Assembly: GCA_000708835.1 (NCBI GenBank) | Contig: DF237202.1 | Coordinates: 57,540 to 121,539, forward strand | Length of the DNA stretch: 64,000 bases | Reading direction: 5' to 3' | Origin: Klebsormidium nitens | Taxonomy: Eukaryota; Streptophyta; Klebsormidiophyceae; Klebsormidiales; Klebsormidiaceae | Part shown: in pieces, positions 12,166-25,400 of the stretch | How the letters are laid out: every line of letters begins with the position of its first letter | Numbering within the stretch: the first letter of the stretch is position 1 | Program-made: the position numbers and the translations under genes | Notes under the pieces: generated by a model | What the model saw: only the letters and a program-made list of their open reading frames with translations | What the model was told of the DNA's origin: nothing | Database searches by the model: none

Positions 12166-13002
12166 CTATCGCGGGCAGACGCTACAAGCTCGCTAGTACA
12201 GTCGCGCAGGCGCAGAAAGCTCCCACTTATGTAGAGGAAGCCGTATATATGCACTTGGAAGCAGACTAATGTTCGACGGGGCTACAACAGGGAGAACGGG
12301 CTAAGGAAAATGAATGGCCCTGATCAAATATCCATGTCATTTGAAATAAGGCAGAAGGTATAGGGCCAGTGTATGTGTATGGGAGGGCGGTCGAGTCCTT
12401 TAATGAAGTAGAGGGTGCTTTTGCACAGACTTGACTCACTGCTGGCAATCAAAAAGGGGATTAAAATGTCAGTGTGAGCAGTAGACTATGAGAAGGGCTT
12501 CGTGAAATATACGGTCCTTGGGTTAGAGTGCCAGCCCGAGCCATAAGTGGCGCAATAGCAGCAGAATAACAAGATAAGACGTAGAACAACGTATGTACAG
12601 TGCACCTCAACTTGTCAAGCATCACTCAACTACATATAGATATCCTGTTAATCGAGAATGCAATCCAAATGTGTTTGAGAGCAACGCAATCGCTGATTTT
12701 AGACTCAGATGGTAAGAACTCAAGGACCCTACATCGAGAAATCCGCATGGCTGAACCAGAGAACTTGTTTCGCATTCAGGCGCATGATTGAATGAATCTA
12801 TCTCGCGGCGGCCATTGAATTATTCTGCATTTGCTTTCCATACCGAGGCCCGGCCTGATATTCAGGAATTTATGATAAGCTTGGAAGATTGGTATGTCGA
12901 GCCGCGCAAGCTTACTGTCTAGCTGCTGACATCTTGAGACGGTTCACGTGCACCAAGTTGAAAGCGGTAGCTGTGCCTGGATTGGTAACTAGTCAGAGCG
13001 TA

Positions 13003-13037
13003 ACTTCAAAACTTCAAAACTTCAAAACTTCAAAACT
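13003..13037. repeat. 8-bp tandem repeat (ACTTCAAA)
   Basis: Four perfect head-to-tail copies of acttcaaa and a partial fifth. Confidence 0.95.
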
Positions 13038-13984
13038 CGCGTGCTTATGACGGATATGTCATGCATTCAACAGGTTGGCAGAACGCCAACTAACGAAGCT
13101 TCTGAGTCATGCGTAATCTTGATTAGTCTCTCTGATTTCGTGGAAGCCAGATCATGTGTGCGTTATGACTTGAATGAACGGTATCCCAGAGTTAAATGCG
13201 CGCAAACAGCTACTGACACGCATGACAGGATCCAGAAACATATCGTACGGCTCTACTGGCAAGGTGAACCTCTTTGATTGATTGTCAACGCAAGCCGCGC
13301 GCTGCCAAGCGCCTTACGTCGATCAACTCGTTGGCATGATAGGCCCGGCTGTCAATTAAAAGCCTCGCTTTTAATGCGACCTGTCCGAGAAGTTCTAAGA
13401 ATTCTTCCAAATAAACAAGCTCTGCTGCCTCTCTGCTGGACCTCACCCCCACCTACAGCGGCACCCCAAGCGTTGCCATTCAGCGGCCGTTTTACGCCGT
13501 TGGATTACTACTTGGTCGCTGTGGTAGGCCCGTTAAGCCCTTTTCCATTCCTCAATCAGCAGGAAAAACCCCTTTCTCGGTCCTCGCTCCTTATTTGAGC
13601 AGGGCTGAGACAGCGCTTCTCTGGAAACCAAGCTCAATAGTTGTGCCCCGGCGGAAGAGACAGCGTTTTCTTCGTACAGCACCTTTGTGACCTGAGACTT
13701 TCATAATTTTGGACAAGAAGTTGTTGCCTGATTTCGCCGTCCAGGTTTCATTGAAAGTCCTCAGAGAGCAGAGATTCTGCAAGTCAGATTAGTCTTGTGA
13801 CGCAGACTTGGAGGGCCGGAAACGAAGCTCTTCAAACAGGGTTCCTGAGAAGATGTTTACTTTATACGCCAGCTTTCTGGCAATTCAAAAAGCCAGCCAT
13901 GTAGCGACAGTCCTTCGATCGTCTCGCAATCAATGGGCTTAACCTTCTATTCTCAAGGAATCGAACTCGAGAAGCAACTCATTC

Positions 13985-14720
13985 ATGTTCAAAAACGATC
14001 CGGTACGAAGAGGCGAAGTCGCATATTTCTGCTCAACAACCGGCCATTTTCAGCTAAAACCTTCAACGGTCGTTCCATTGGCGCTGCGATTTCAGCTGAA
14101 TGACCCCACTCCGCGGCACTCGTTCTTTCGTCCCTCAAACGATTTGACCTGCTGGTCAAGCCCCGAGTGTTTCATTCGAGTGGGTAACCGGGTTACCCAA
14201 CCGCCGCTTTCCTGCGGCACACGCCTCCTCTTCCAGACGAACCCCAGCCAGGGTGACCACCCCCTCTTGTGGTTAACTGTGACCCGGCCGTTAACCCCGC
14301 CACCAGGAAGCAAAGCAGATTCGTCTGCTGCGACCTCACCTGGTACGTTCAACCCGCTTCGCTTAACCAAACCGCCCGCTCCCTAACCAACATCACGAGT
14401 AGTATACCTCCACAGCCGCAAACACCATCGCTGCGCTAAATGACGTTAGCAAGCCCGCCGGGCCCCCGGTCTTCCGCCGCCGGCCACGGCCAACCAACTG
14501 TAACCCGATTCGTTACTTCTAACCCGAGGACAAATTGACCCGCACCAAAGCCGTCGGTGACGTAAGCCCAAACCCCCGGGGGAATCCCTCTGGGCCCCAC
14601 TCCCAAATTACTACCAAGGCCCCTGAGTCCCCGGTTCCTGCAAGCGCCGCCCCGAGTACGTACTCTGGGGCTGCGTCACAATATTCATGTAACCGGTGAC
14701 TTCCACGACGCCCGGCACGT
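13985..14720. other. C-skewed stretch rich in TAACC motifs
   Basis: The plus strand is markedly richer in C than G and carries many ttaacc, gtaaccc and ggttaac strings, including a near-palindrome gggtaaccgggttaccc at about 14181-14197. A 133-codon frame (13985-14386) is open here but low in information and shadowed by another frame on the other strand; I do not call it a gene. It may be a decayed repeat related to the arrays at 15.06 and 15.6 kb. Confidence 0.45.
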
Positions 14721-15054
14721 CTGGTCCGGGCACCCCTTTTCGAAATGTATGCACTCGGCTATCTATAAGGAGGTCAGTGCTGGCCCAAAGTCTGCAAGCC
14801 CGCTGCGACAGGTTGAGGAAAGACAGAAGATGGAATTTTGGTAGACAAGAATCCTTCAGTTCAGAGGAAGCACCTCAATGATGACCTGGCTCTCTTTGCG
14901 ATTTTAAGCTAGGCGCCAACTCTCTATCTGTTTTGACAAACCTCTCTTCGGGGGTGTACTCATCATCTCTCAGCTTAGCTGCGTACCAGACTGTTCGCGC
15001 AAACCCCTTCGCGTACGGTTTGCTATAAGTCTTACAAAACACAGGGGGGATTGA

Positions 15055-15210
15055 TCAGTAACCTTGGTAGGTTGTGCCAAGGTTATTGCATAGGTTGTCG
15101 CGTAACATAGGTAGTAACCTAGGTAACCTTGGACCTGGGTTGAGTGGCACTCTTAACCCGGGTAGGTTCTGCACAACCCATGCAGACCCGGGTAGCGAAC
15201 AACTTCGACC
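15055..15210. repeat. Left AACCTAGGTT-type array
   Basis: Multiple imperfect copies, in both orientations, of strings such as gtaaccttgg, aggttgtgccaaggtt, cctaggtaacc and acccgggtagg. It pairs with the right array at 15.59-15.81 kb; the tRNA-like segment lies between them. Confidence 0.65.
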
Positions 15211-15449
15211 TGGTTTGTTGATAACTCAAATGCGCAAAAGAAGAAATTTGAGACTTTGTGACGCTTTTTGGCCGTTAAGAAAGATGAGATTTTCCAAAAG
15301 GATGACACCATCTTGTAGCCAAGGACGTTCCAAAGCATGGTTAAGTCGCAAAAAAGTCGAAGTCGAAAAGGAAACGGAGGAAACGGATTGGGAAAGTGTG
15401 CACTTTGGTGCTTTTCAAAGGCGTTTCCGAGAGGTAAAAAGAGAGCGCA

Positions 15450-15530
15450 GCCATGGGCTCTCTGGTTCGAACCCACGTTCTAATGCATGTCTACCAGAAC
15501 CAAGCGTCTTACCACTATGCTACCGCTCCT
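15450..15530 (-). ncRNA. tRNA-like segment (SINE head or decayed tRNA)
   Basis: On the minus strand TAGCATAGTGGT (plus 15511-15522) fits a Pol III A box and GGGTTCGAACC (plus 15464-15474) fits a B box, about 40 bp apart. The first seven bases (GGAGCGG) find no complementary 3' acceptor strand and the anticodon arm cannot be folded normally. It is therefore a tRNA-derived piece, not a working tRNA gene. Confidence 0.5.
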
Positions 15531-15589
15531 TTTGATCTGAAAACGTTCTTCAAAACAAAATCCATTAACGTTTGTATGCCCAGATTAAG

Positions 15590-15810
15590 AACAAACCACC
15601 CAGGTTGTGGCGTAACCTGGGCCCAAATTTTTTGTAACCTAGATGTGCCTAGGTTGTTAACGACCTAGGGACCTCGGTTACTCACAACGTGACACAAGTC
15701 AAATTATTGTACAGCAACCTAGGTGATACCGAGGTTGTCAACAACCTTGGTCCCGTAACCTAGGCATAACCTGGGTGCCTAGGTTACGGGACCTAGGTTA
15801 CCGACCAATC
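15590..15810. repeat. Right CCTAGGTT palindrome array
   Basis: A run of at least eight CCTAGGTT or CCTAGG-containing strings, many as inverted pairs (for example cctaggttgttaacgacctaggg, and gtaacctaggcataacctgggtgcctaggttac). The array can fold into several small hairpins. Confidence 0.7.
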
Positions 15811-18800
15811 CTCCCTGTGAAAGGCCCGGTCAGTTTGCTACGGCCCTGCGCATGCGTTTTACGCAATGAGCGCCTGATGACGTCAGCAGGTTTTATCCGG
15901 AACGGCCTGGCCAGGGACGCGCTTACCTCTGCTGTGTCCGGAGGAAAGGGTTTGAATGTGACGCCATCTTGGGCAGAGTATCACAATCTCGATCACACAA
16001 GAAGCTCGAAGCGCAAAGCTAGGAAATGAGTAACCTTTGAGCCCCGACTCGGAGGGCTTCGTATTTGACCGGAACTATCGAGTGCAGGATGTGCAGTACT
16101 AGAATGTGCGCGTCTTACCGGGCATCTCACTCGCAAGGCGAATCAAACGGGGGCGCAAGGTACCCTCCCCCCTGGAGCAAACTTCTGCATTATTCCCCAC
16201 GATTCAATCATTTCAGTGCGTACAAGGCCGGGCCATAGAATCTTAGAGAAGTTACATACGGAATGGAGCCCAACACACGGGTAGAGTACTGCTGCTTGAG
16301 TACAGCACAGCTGGTATATAGCTATTTGCAAGTACTATTTTAACCCGTCATAGGTTCCTCAACTGCTGACATGACGCTTCGCTGCCCTGCAGTATTGTAC
16401 GTTCAACGGTTTTGTAAGATCTGACCGCTCGGCTAGACTCCTGGTTTGAAAAAGTGCAGAACTTGGGCCGCCCGATCGATGTCCCAACGTAAGCCGGACA
16501 GTTTCCTTGACTATACCGTTTGAGGGCTAGTCAGGGTAGGGGGAACCTTCATATGACTACCAGTAGTAGGTTTTTGATCTTGTAATGAACCACCCTTGAC
16601 GGATGGGGTTAAATTGCCGTATTCTTAATGAGTGGATAAACCTGACGGTTGAGTCTGGCGGCGGGGCAAAGGCCTTCTGAAAAGGGCGCGAACATGACTG
16701 AATCGGAACGACTTGAATGGTTGTGGGGCTGATCACATGCGCCGGAAGTAAGTCGGCCTAAGAGTCACAGTGCGCTGCGGGCGGGCGCGAGCAGCCGCAT
16801 ATGCGGGTGAGGTAGTCGTTCAGTGCGTCATGAAATGCACTGATAGGGAAACTTCTAAATGATGGCCGCTGGCTTGAGGATTCATCTCGGCTTCGACCGG
16901 TCGTAGCCGGTCCGCATATCCGCGGAAATTACCGATATGCCGATAGCAGCGGGATAGGGGCGTCGCAGTGCAAGGACCCCGCGCCCGTTCCCCGGCTGCT
17001 CTCCGGCGACCAGCCTCCCCCGGTTGCAGGTTTGCAGTCGCCCGAAGGCTGCTCGGCGGTCGATCCGGATTCGGAGAAACGGGACAACGGGACGGAGGCC
17101 TGCGGCGCGGCCAAGATACTAGCAAAGGAAGCCAGCGCGACGCGCGCTGTTCTGGGCGAATCCCTAGCTAGCGTATACCAGGACGGAAAACATATGATGT
17201 TATGAGCACGGCTGCTAGGCGCGCTCGCGCGGTGCGCGCGCCACACCTTCAGCTTTCGCAACGGGCACGGCTAACGCGGCCTTGCACGATGAAGTCGTCA
17301 TCTGGCACTTCGGCATTAATTTGGTACCAAATATGGAGAAGAGAAAAAACATTCCACAATTAAAAGCAGATTCGATTTCGACCGCGTCTGCAAGGAGGCA
17401 ATCCGCTTCTTGACTGAGGGGATATCGCCGGCGGGATACGGTGCCAGGGGTTCTCACTGAAAGCCCGTTAATATTGCGTAGCAATTGCGTCAGGCGAGTC
17501 TAGACCAAAAGCGCTTTTGGAAGAGAGTCAAGAAAGTCTGACGTAGCTCTGACGTGCCTCTGTTTCAATGATCCGCGTCATCATCACACGGTCTCGTCCT
17601 TCTTTAAGGCCTCCTGGTAAGTGCCAATGATATAAGGTACATATGTCGACGTTGTGACGCAATCACCTGGCCGGCTAGCATGAGAATCCCCGCTTTCTCG
17701 TATAACTACTGGGCTGGCGGCCGGTGATCACCAACGCGCGGCCGCAGGGTTCAGAATACAATTTAACAAGCCTTCGACAGCTCTACACCGTTGCACTTCA
17801 AAAATTCTCGAACATCAACGGTCCGAAGCAGTGTGTTGCTGCGTCGTCCTTCAGGACAGACTTAGATGCGCTTCATGATCAGCTTCGGAACATCCAAACA
17901 TGTAGTATGACTGTTGCTGATTCTTAGGGTGTTCTCGAAGGGACCCGGATTGTATTCGTGAGTTTGGGTAAGGAGGAGAGACGTGTCTTGAAGGCGCTCA
18001 AATGGCAGAATGGGGTTCATGAGCATTCCGACGACAGTGATGTGATATCCACGTGCTATCGGCGTTCATATTCAAGTAACTGAATCCGTGCAATCTGATC
18101 CGGAATGTATCTATAGCATCGGCAACTCTCTATATATAGCTGACGTGTACAGCTTCTGGCAACGGGAATAATCCTCGAAGGAGGGGTGTAATTTTAGCGA
18201 CCACGACGGGAAGGCCGAGCTTTTAGCGTCTAACTAAAGCCCCTATGCTTGCACCTGTGTTCAATACTGTTCCTTCAGTGGTTCTATACGAGACCCAATC
18301 TTGGGCTCCTGTTTCGAGAGCAGCCCTGCTTGGAGAGGGATCACTGGGTACTTTGACTTTGCTGGTGCCCTTAACGGTTTGCCCCAAGCTACCACTTGAC
18401 AACTTAAGAATACGTTTGAAAAGTAAGACCTTGAGCAGAAAGGGTGGAAATTTGTCTGCATCTCCTTCTCCTGAACTTTCCTGGGAAAGGGGCTTTCGGT
18501 TGCAGGCTAATATATATCTAGCTAGAGAGTCGTTGTGAACCTATCAGGAGGCCTTGTCGAGGGAAAACTATGAGAAAGTCTGGATATCCCTCATTCTCAT
18601 TGAAAAAGGGGGAAATGCCCAAAATACCCTGTGGGGAATCGGGCAATGAAAGCCTTTCCGGAGCAGAATCCGGGGTCTCTCCATCAAAAGAAACAGGAGC
18701 CCGTTTCAAAAAGGCAAATGAACCAAATGCCTTCGCAGTGCATGCGGCATCATCGTTGTGAGCAATAAACCAAACATCGGAACTCTACATTGAGAAGCAG

Positions 18801-19420
18801 ATACCTCCGGTTATGAAGGAGCTGGCGTCGCTGACAACGAAGCCTTCAATGGTTTACTAATTCATAACCCTCTGCAAGTCACCGTTAGCTAGCGCTTGTT
18901 TGCCGTCAGACTGTTTCGGTATGTCATTAGGAAGCGCGGCGGGGTACGTCCCGGCCGCGAAACAGATCCATCACTGGTCTTGCACGATGTGGATGCATTC
19001 TTGAGAAGGATTGAATAAGGCATTATGCTTGTAACTTCTTGTCAGAATGTCGTTTTCATTAACCACTTTAGTCAATCTGGATCTACGTGTCTGCCAGGCA
19101 TTTTCAGGCCCGCCGGCGCGTTTCAGAATCTGATCCAATCACATCCTTCGGTCGGCCGGGCTTTCAATCTCGCTCTCTGTTGAGGCAGTGCCTCAACTTC
19201 GATTACGCTAAACTAGTATGCAATCTCTTTCCTATCAAAACACGTTGTTGGAATCTTCTCTAGCTATTCTATTGGTCCTCACGGCAAGCCATCTCCGTCG
19301 TTCGCGCTCCGCACGATGTGGCCACTCCCCCTATTTACACACCATCTACTGTTTACCCCTTTTCGAGTCAAGTGCTAGCCACGCACACTGAGCGCGCTTG
19401 AACCGAGCGGAAGCCGTTTC
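15811..19420. other. Intergenic stretch left of the collagen-like gene
   Basis: Apart from the open GC-rich stretch at 16834-17205 I see no supported gene. Frames at 17215-17484 (minus), 18245-18538 and 18570-18761 (plus) are open but have no recognisable domains, and no donors or acceptors join them in phase. Confidence 0.5.
16834..17205 (+). other. Possible terminal exon, GC-rich open frame without start
   Basis: A frame of 123 codons is open without a usable ATG and ends in TGA at 17203-17205. Its second half has GC-rich third positions and reads like protein (DPDSEKRDNGTEACGAAKIL, then ASATRAVLGESLASVYQDGK). A partly overlapping minus frame (16929-17261) is also open, so strand is uncertain. 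No matching upstream exon was found. This could be a chance GC-rich island. Confidence 0.25.
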
Positions 19421-22400
19421 TTAAACCGGGTCCTCTCTTTGACCTGAGGCACTAGCGCTGGTGCGGACGGAGGGCCTCTTGAGGGCGGCTGGCTCCTCGG
19501 GGGGGTTCACCGGGGCGGAAGTTTCGGCCGGGGGAACGTAAGCGGGGGCGGGTTGAGGGGCGTCTGACGGCCCGGCGGCGGTTTCCGGGTACAGAGCTCC
19601 AAACTGACCAGCGGCTGCAGAGAGAGATGGGTCAACGTTAGATGTGGAAATGATGACGTTGAACAGAGCTGAGCTTAGTACTGAGACGCAGAGGTTGTTC
19701 CCTTGATTTTCCGTACACTTGCCCCAATGAAATCAATCAATCTTAATGGGAGTTGGAGTCCCATTATCTTATCCAATCACGCTCTTCAAATGAGTGTTAT
19801 CCATCTTCGTGATGTCTCAGAGTCGTCTGGTATCTTTCTTTTCCCGAAAATCACGCTTGAACCTCTTCTCGAGATTGTTGTGTTGGCTGTTTGCAAACCC
19901 CGCTTTTCTGAGCGGTTCCTTAATTCCGGCAAGCCCAACTTCCAGAAAGCTTCAACAGTCTCTTGCACGTAAAGTGGCGGCAGACGCCTTACGCACTTTC
20001 CTTGACGTCCGCGTCATTGCGCTGAACATGTGCGAGAAAATAGAGACCCCATATCCCACACATTCTCTGGCTTTATGCAAAGGGTTATTCAAGATACTAG
20101 ATATGAGAGATGTTACGACTTATCCGGTCTGAATTAGCGCCCGAAACCAGCCCACCCACTCACTTTTCTTTCTCTGCATAACGACCCACGCGACCGCGGC
20201 CGCGATGAGCGCCACGCCGAAGAACCCGCCGACAACTCCGCCGACAATCGCGCCGACGTTCGTGGTGCTCTTGGAAGAAACCACCGCGGGGGGCGTAACC
20301 GGGGCGTTTGTAGGGGGGGATGTGGCGGGAGGAAGGGCCGGGGGAGGGATCCCCGGGCTCTCGGGAAGGACGACCTTCGCAGCCGCGACTTCGAACGCCT
20401 CGGCGCTGGTTGCGGCCTGGAAGTCGGCGAGGCTCCTGCGGGTTTGAAAAGGGTTTGGGGTTTAGAAGAGAGGATAGGCAATACGCGGAATGCAGAACTT
20501 GCGATCCAGGCGTTCCGGAGTCACGTGGACAGGGCATGAGCTTCGCGCAGGAAATGCTTTTGCCGTGGTTCCGTATTCCTTGTAATTGAGATTGTCTTCC
20601 GGATTACAATAATGGATTGTGGGTTGTCAGACATCGGATGTTTTGAACAATTGCATGGGGTACTTGTAATGAGAGAACCGGGGGTAGCTTCCCCGGTAGA
20701 CCCTACGGTGCGGGGGACTTTGAAAATTGGAAATTTGGTGAGACAAGCTGAACGTAACGGAACAGACGATGCGACGAGGATGCGACTAGTTTCTGGCATG
20801 AACGGCGAAACTCAAAAAGAGGCGCACGCTCGCGCCTCTGATGACAGCTGAATCTGGAGGAAAGAGTGCTGTGTAGAGTGCTGCGAAAGGCAGCAAAGCA
20901 GCGGACGCAGTTTTCCACTAAAAAGCGCTTCTCTACACACCAAACATCAGACAGCGATAACGTCAAGCGAGAGGACGGCATGCATCTGACGTCAGGGCCA
21001 ACTTCGGGTGAACATCTCCAGGTCTCGCACCCAAAGACTCGCTCGCAACCAGAATGACGAAACCTATCGCAAAGATGACGTCAGAACAGACACTTTCACG
21101 AAGAAGAGAGTCAGAGAGAAGCCCTCACAGCGTGCCGTTGGCGAGCGCCTGGATGTTGGTTTTGAACGTGGTTTGCGTAACCACGTCGATGGTGTAAAGC
21201 CGCTTCAGGAGCTCCGCGGAAGCCGTGGCGTTGCCCATCATCGACGCCACGTAGGACGGGTTAGCCACTAACTCCTGCAGTTTCGCGTTAACCACCGCGA
21301 TCGCCTGAACGACCGCCGTGATCGCGTCGCTGGAAATGTTGTTCAGCCCCGCAACTTGGAGCAGGCTCGCCGTGTTGATCGTGTCGTTAATGACCTGGGT
21401 TAGGAAGCTAACGTCCTCTAACTGGAGGGCGGACCCGGTCGAAAGGAGCCGGCGGCTGCCACCTGTCGTCACGCTATTGGTCGACATGCACTTGCCGCTG
21501 ATAATGGTGTTAATCAGGTCGGCGACCAGTCCCACCGGCCCGCCGATCAAACTTTCGCCCAGAACCCCAACGCTGGTGATCTTCCCGCCGGTCAGCAGAA
21601 TGAGCGCCGCATACTGGTCCGCATTCGCGGCATCCCCGAGGATCGCTTGCGTGATCCCCGCCAGGGCGTCGTAGTTGCAGACGTCAGGCTGAGCTGGCAG
21701 CCCGAAGCAGCCGGAAAGAAGCGCCGCGGATTGCGTCAGCGTGACGAACTTGGTTTCCAACATCTTCTGCTTGATCGTAGTCAGGGGCGTCAGCGTCGAG
21801 CACTCCTGGGGGGAGGCGAGCGGGGTCGCGAGGCGGAGTCCGGTTCCGTTGTTGGTGCAGACCGCGGAGAACGCCGGAACCGGATCTTGCGGGAAGAGCA
21901 GGGAGTCGCCGGTGCGCGTGCACGGGCCGAAGCCGCCGCCGTCGGTCGTGCACGTGAGGTCGAGAGCCGTGCATTGCCCGGTGTGTGTCGGATCGAAGCA
22001 GATCTCGCAAGCAGTCAGGTAACCGCTGCCTGTGAAACGGAAAGAAAGGACGAACGGTCAGTTAAAGAATGGTGAAGTTTGTTGTGAGCTCGACATGGGA
22101 ACAGCTCTGTTTTTGACGGCCGGGTCTTCGGTTGACTTTTGGATGGGTTCTAACTGATGTCGCACGCGGTCCGGTATTCGCCGCCTCTGAACGGGAAAGA
22201 AACGAAGTCTCAGGTTGAATGGTCAATCTGGACATGATGGATTCCGTCAATCGCTTGAGCTCCAAATCGAAACTAGGGACAGCTTCAATACAGCAAGTAC
22301 CATCTGGTTGTGGACCTGTCCATTAAGATTTCGTACGCGGTCAAGTAGACGCTGCCTGAAACCTGGGGACAGTAGAGGATTTGTGAACGGCTTATTTGTT

Positions 22401-25400
22401 CACTATCGCGGTTCAGATACTTCATCTTGTTTGAAAGTCGTGTAATCCCGCTTGAAAGACTCTGGTCAGGGTACCTCTGATCTCGAACTGGTCCGAGGCG
22501 ATCTCGCATGCGGTCAAGTACTTATTGGCTCGAACAGAACGACGGAGCGACTGTGATCCGATCGTCCATCCAGATCGAGTCGATGCATTGAAGTTTGTGT
22601 TCCTCGCTTCGAATTTGAGCTACAAACTCAATCAGATTCCTTCATTCCAAAATCAAATAATCTCATCCAGTTTCAGATGGTCGAAGCAGAACTTGCAAGT
22701 CATCGAATTCCGCTATCCCCCTGGAACAGCACAAGAGAATCTAATTCATTCAGTACCGCCAGTGATCGAGAAGAGGCCAGTCAAGTAAGGATTCGCTCAC
22801 CAATTGCGATGATACCGAATATGCTGTAGTAGTCGTCGCGCTTGCCTCCCGGGCCTGGCGCAGGCGCGGGTGCGGGGCCACGTACCGGCGCGGGAGCGGG
22901 GGCCTGCGGGGGGGTCCCCGGCGGGGGGGGTGGGATATAAACGCCGCCGTTGCCGGTCTGCTCGGGGCAACCAAGAATGGTGCAACCGGGGTCGGGCTGC
23001 TGAGGAATCGAACCGCCCGGTGCGCCGNNNNNNNNNNNNNNNNNNNNNNNNNNNNNNNNNNNNNNNNNNNNNNNNNNNNNNNNNNNNNNNNNNNNNNNNN
23101 NNNNNNNNNNNNNNNNNNNNNNNNNNNNNNNNNNNNNNNNNNNNNNNNNNNNNNNNNNNNNNNNNNNNNNNNNNNNNNNNNNNNNNNNNNNNNNNNNNNN
23201 NNNNNNNNNNNNNNNNNNNNNNNNNNNNNNNNNNNNNNNNNNNNNNNNNNNNNNNNNNNNNNNNNNNNNNNNNNNNNNNNNNNNNNNNNNNNNNNNNNNN
23301 NNNNNNNNNNNNNNNNNNNNNNNNNNNNNNNNNNNNNNNNNNNNNNNNNNNNNNNNNNNNNNNNNNNNNNNNNNNNNNNNNNNNNNNNNNNNNNNNNNNN
23401 NNNNNNNNNNGGGGGGGGAGCCCCCGGGGCCGCCAGGGGAACCGGGGCTGCCAGAACCGGGGGAGCCGGTGGATCCTGGGCTCCCGGAACCAGGGGAACC
23501 GGTGGAGCCGGGGCTGCCAGAACCAGGGGAACCGGTGGAGCCGGGGCTGCCAGAACCGGGGGAACCAGGGGAACCGGGGGAACCAGGGTTACCGGGGCCG
23601 CCCGGGCCACCGGGGCTGCCCGGGGAACCGGGTGCACCCGTGGCGGAGGGGCTCCCGGGAGAACCGGGGACGGGGCAGCCGGGGTTACCAGGGCAACCGG
23701 GGGGGTTAGCGTCACCGGGGCTGCCGGGGGGGGATCCCCCGGGGCTCCCAGGGGATCCTCCCGGGGGCGGCGGGCCGTAGAAGGGGCACGGCGCGTAGAA
23801 GTCGAACTCGCCGTCGGTGAGGTCGTCCATGAGGAAGCGCGACCAGCGGTAGTCGTCCTCGGAGTCGTCCCGGGACATTCCCCCGAGCACCGCCACGTTC
23901 GCCATGCTGTCGAGTGCTGCCGACGCGCCCATGAAATCGGGCGAGTAGCTGACGGTCAACGCGGCGGACCCGGCGGCGGTAACAGTCCCGTCGAGCGAGG
24001 CCCTGACCGTTGCCGTGCCGACGTCGAGGTTGGGCGGGGACTGGCACGTGACCACGAACGTGACCAGGGCGTTGTCCCCGGTTTCTAATTCGTCGAAGTC
24101 GGTGGGTTCCTCAGTGAAGAGCACGCGCTTTGCGGGGACGCGGAGACCGTCGAAGGAGCAGAACGCCGGGGCGGCGGCAAGGGGGATCAGACCCGAGGCG
24201 TCGGCCTGCAGCGCATGCGCAGGGAATTGCGGGGTTGACTTTTTGAGGTTAGAAGGCCGAAACGATCCGCTTGCAACGCAGAGTGCAGGCCATTTTAATA
24301 GAAAGGACGTCAAGCTCAATGGCCGGGGGAAGGAGGCTTGAATTGATCGTTAGCCTTTGCCGGAAGTTGACGGGTTTGGATTTATCGAATAAGAGCCTTC
24401 GAAACGACTTTTGAGAACAGAAGTGGGTTGGGACACTCAGCAGCATATCTTTGCAGACAAGGAATCAGACTCTGGTCAAGTTGAGGCATCGTTCGTGAGG
24501 TTCTCCGAGCCATAGCAAGAGTTCACTCATCGAAGTATCCTGTAGGTCCGTTAAGCGATTAGTAGACCAGTACCCAGCAGAAGCGAGCGAGACATTGAAC
24601 AACGGGGAGCAGCGTCTGAACGCACCGCCCAACGTCAGTATGATCTCAGCATTCAACGCCTTTTTTGGGACTCCAAACCTTTTTCCTTATTGAATTACCG
24701 GTTCGAAGGTTTTCAACTTTAAGACCAACGCAGGTTGCCCAAAGCACTCAAGTACAAGTGCAGTTGTAAGAAGAAGCGAGCGCGGCGCAGGCGGGAAACG
24801 GTACGTACCAGAGAGTCGATCCCGGAGGGTGAGGACCGGGCTTTCAGCGTGACCTCCACGTCGGTGCTCGCGAACATGGACACCTGGCGGGGGCTCACGC
24901 GCATCGTCTTGAGCTTGCCTGGCAAACATAAGCGCGCGCATGGTTAGATGACGAGCTTCGAAGTTACTTTCCGGTTGAGCAAGTCGGATGCTTCTCTCTT
25001 TGTGCGATGGGTCCTCGATACGAGGATGTGCTCTGCTTCTTACCTGATGAAGTGTCAGCCGCCGTCGATTTGAGACATGTTTGCGTGTCAATCCGAAACT
25101 TGTGCTCAGTAAGCATGCCCCTGTCGAAAAGGAATCGGTCTCGAGGAACACAGAAATTTGTCAAAGGCGCGAAGCGGAAGCGATTCTGATTGCGAGGCAT
25201 GTTTGTGGTGTGCCTTTTGCGTGCTTGATCCAGCTTCGTCGGGAAAGGAGAGAGTTTTGAAGGTCCGTTGGCGGATGCCAAAATTCTTGCAACTCAGCTT
25301 GAATTGGGATTGAGTTTGGCAGCTAGGTCTAACCAGTGAACCACCTTCTAGGTCCTGTCAATCGTTGAGGGCTTTCTGAAACTGTTCCAAAAGGAGGTCC

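Larger units (their letters stand above)
11134..13984. other. Intergenic stretch with one weak exon candidate
   Basis: This holds the candidate exon at 11848-11989 with its neighbouring short repeats and an 8-bp tandem repeat at 13003. Otherwise I see only short unrelated open frames (for example 13278-13598 and 13591-13782 on opposite strands), with no splice-compatible partners or motifs. Confidence 0.5.

Noticed and set aside
15450-15530. Functional tRNA gene
   Set aside because: A and B boxes are present but acceptor and anticodon stems do not pair.
21125-21763. Gene 3 ending at the TGA at 21125
   Set aside because: The stop overlaps a good donor (CT|GTGAGG); splicing to 20435 is in phase and adds a transmembrane helix and tail, so the longer model is better.
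23469-23780. Plus-strand Gly-Pro-Glu collagen-like frame
   Set aside because: It is the complement of the Gly-Ser-Pro repeat. Only the minus strand has flanking exons, signal peptide and transmembrane segment in phase.
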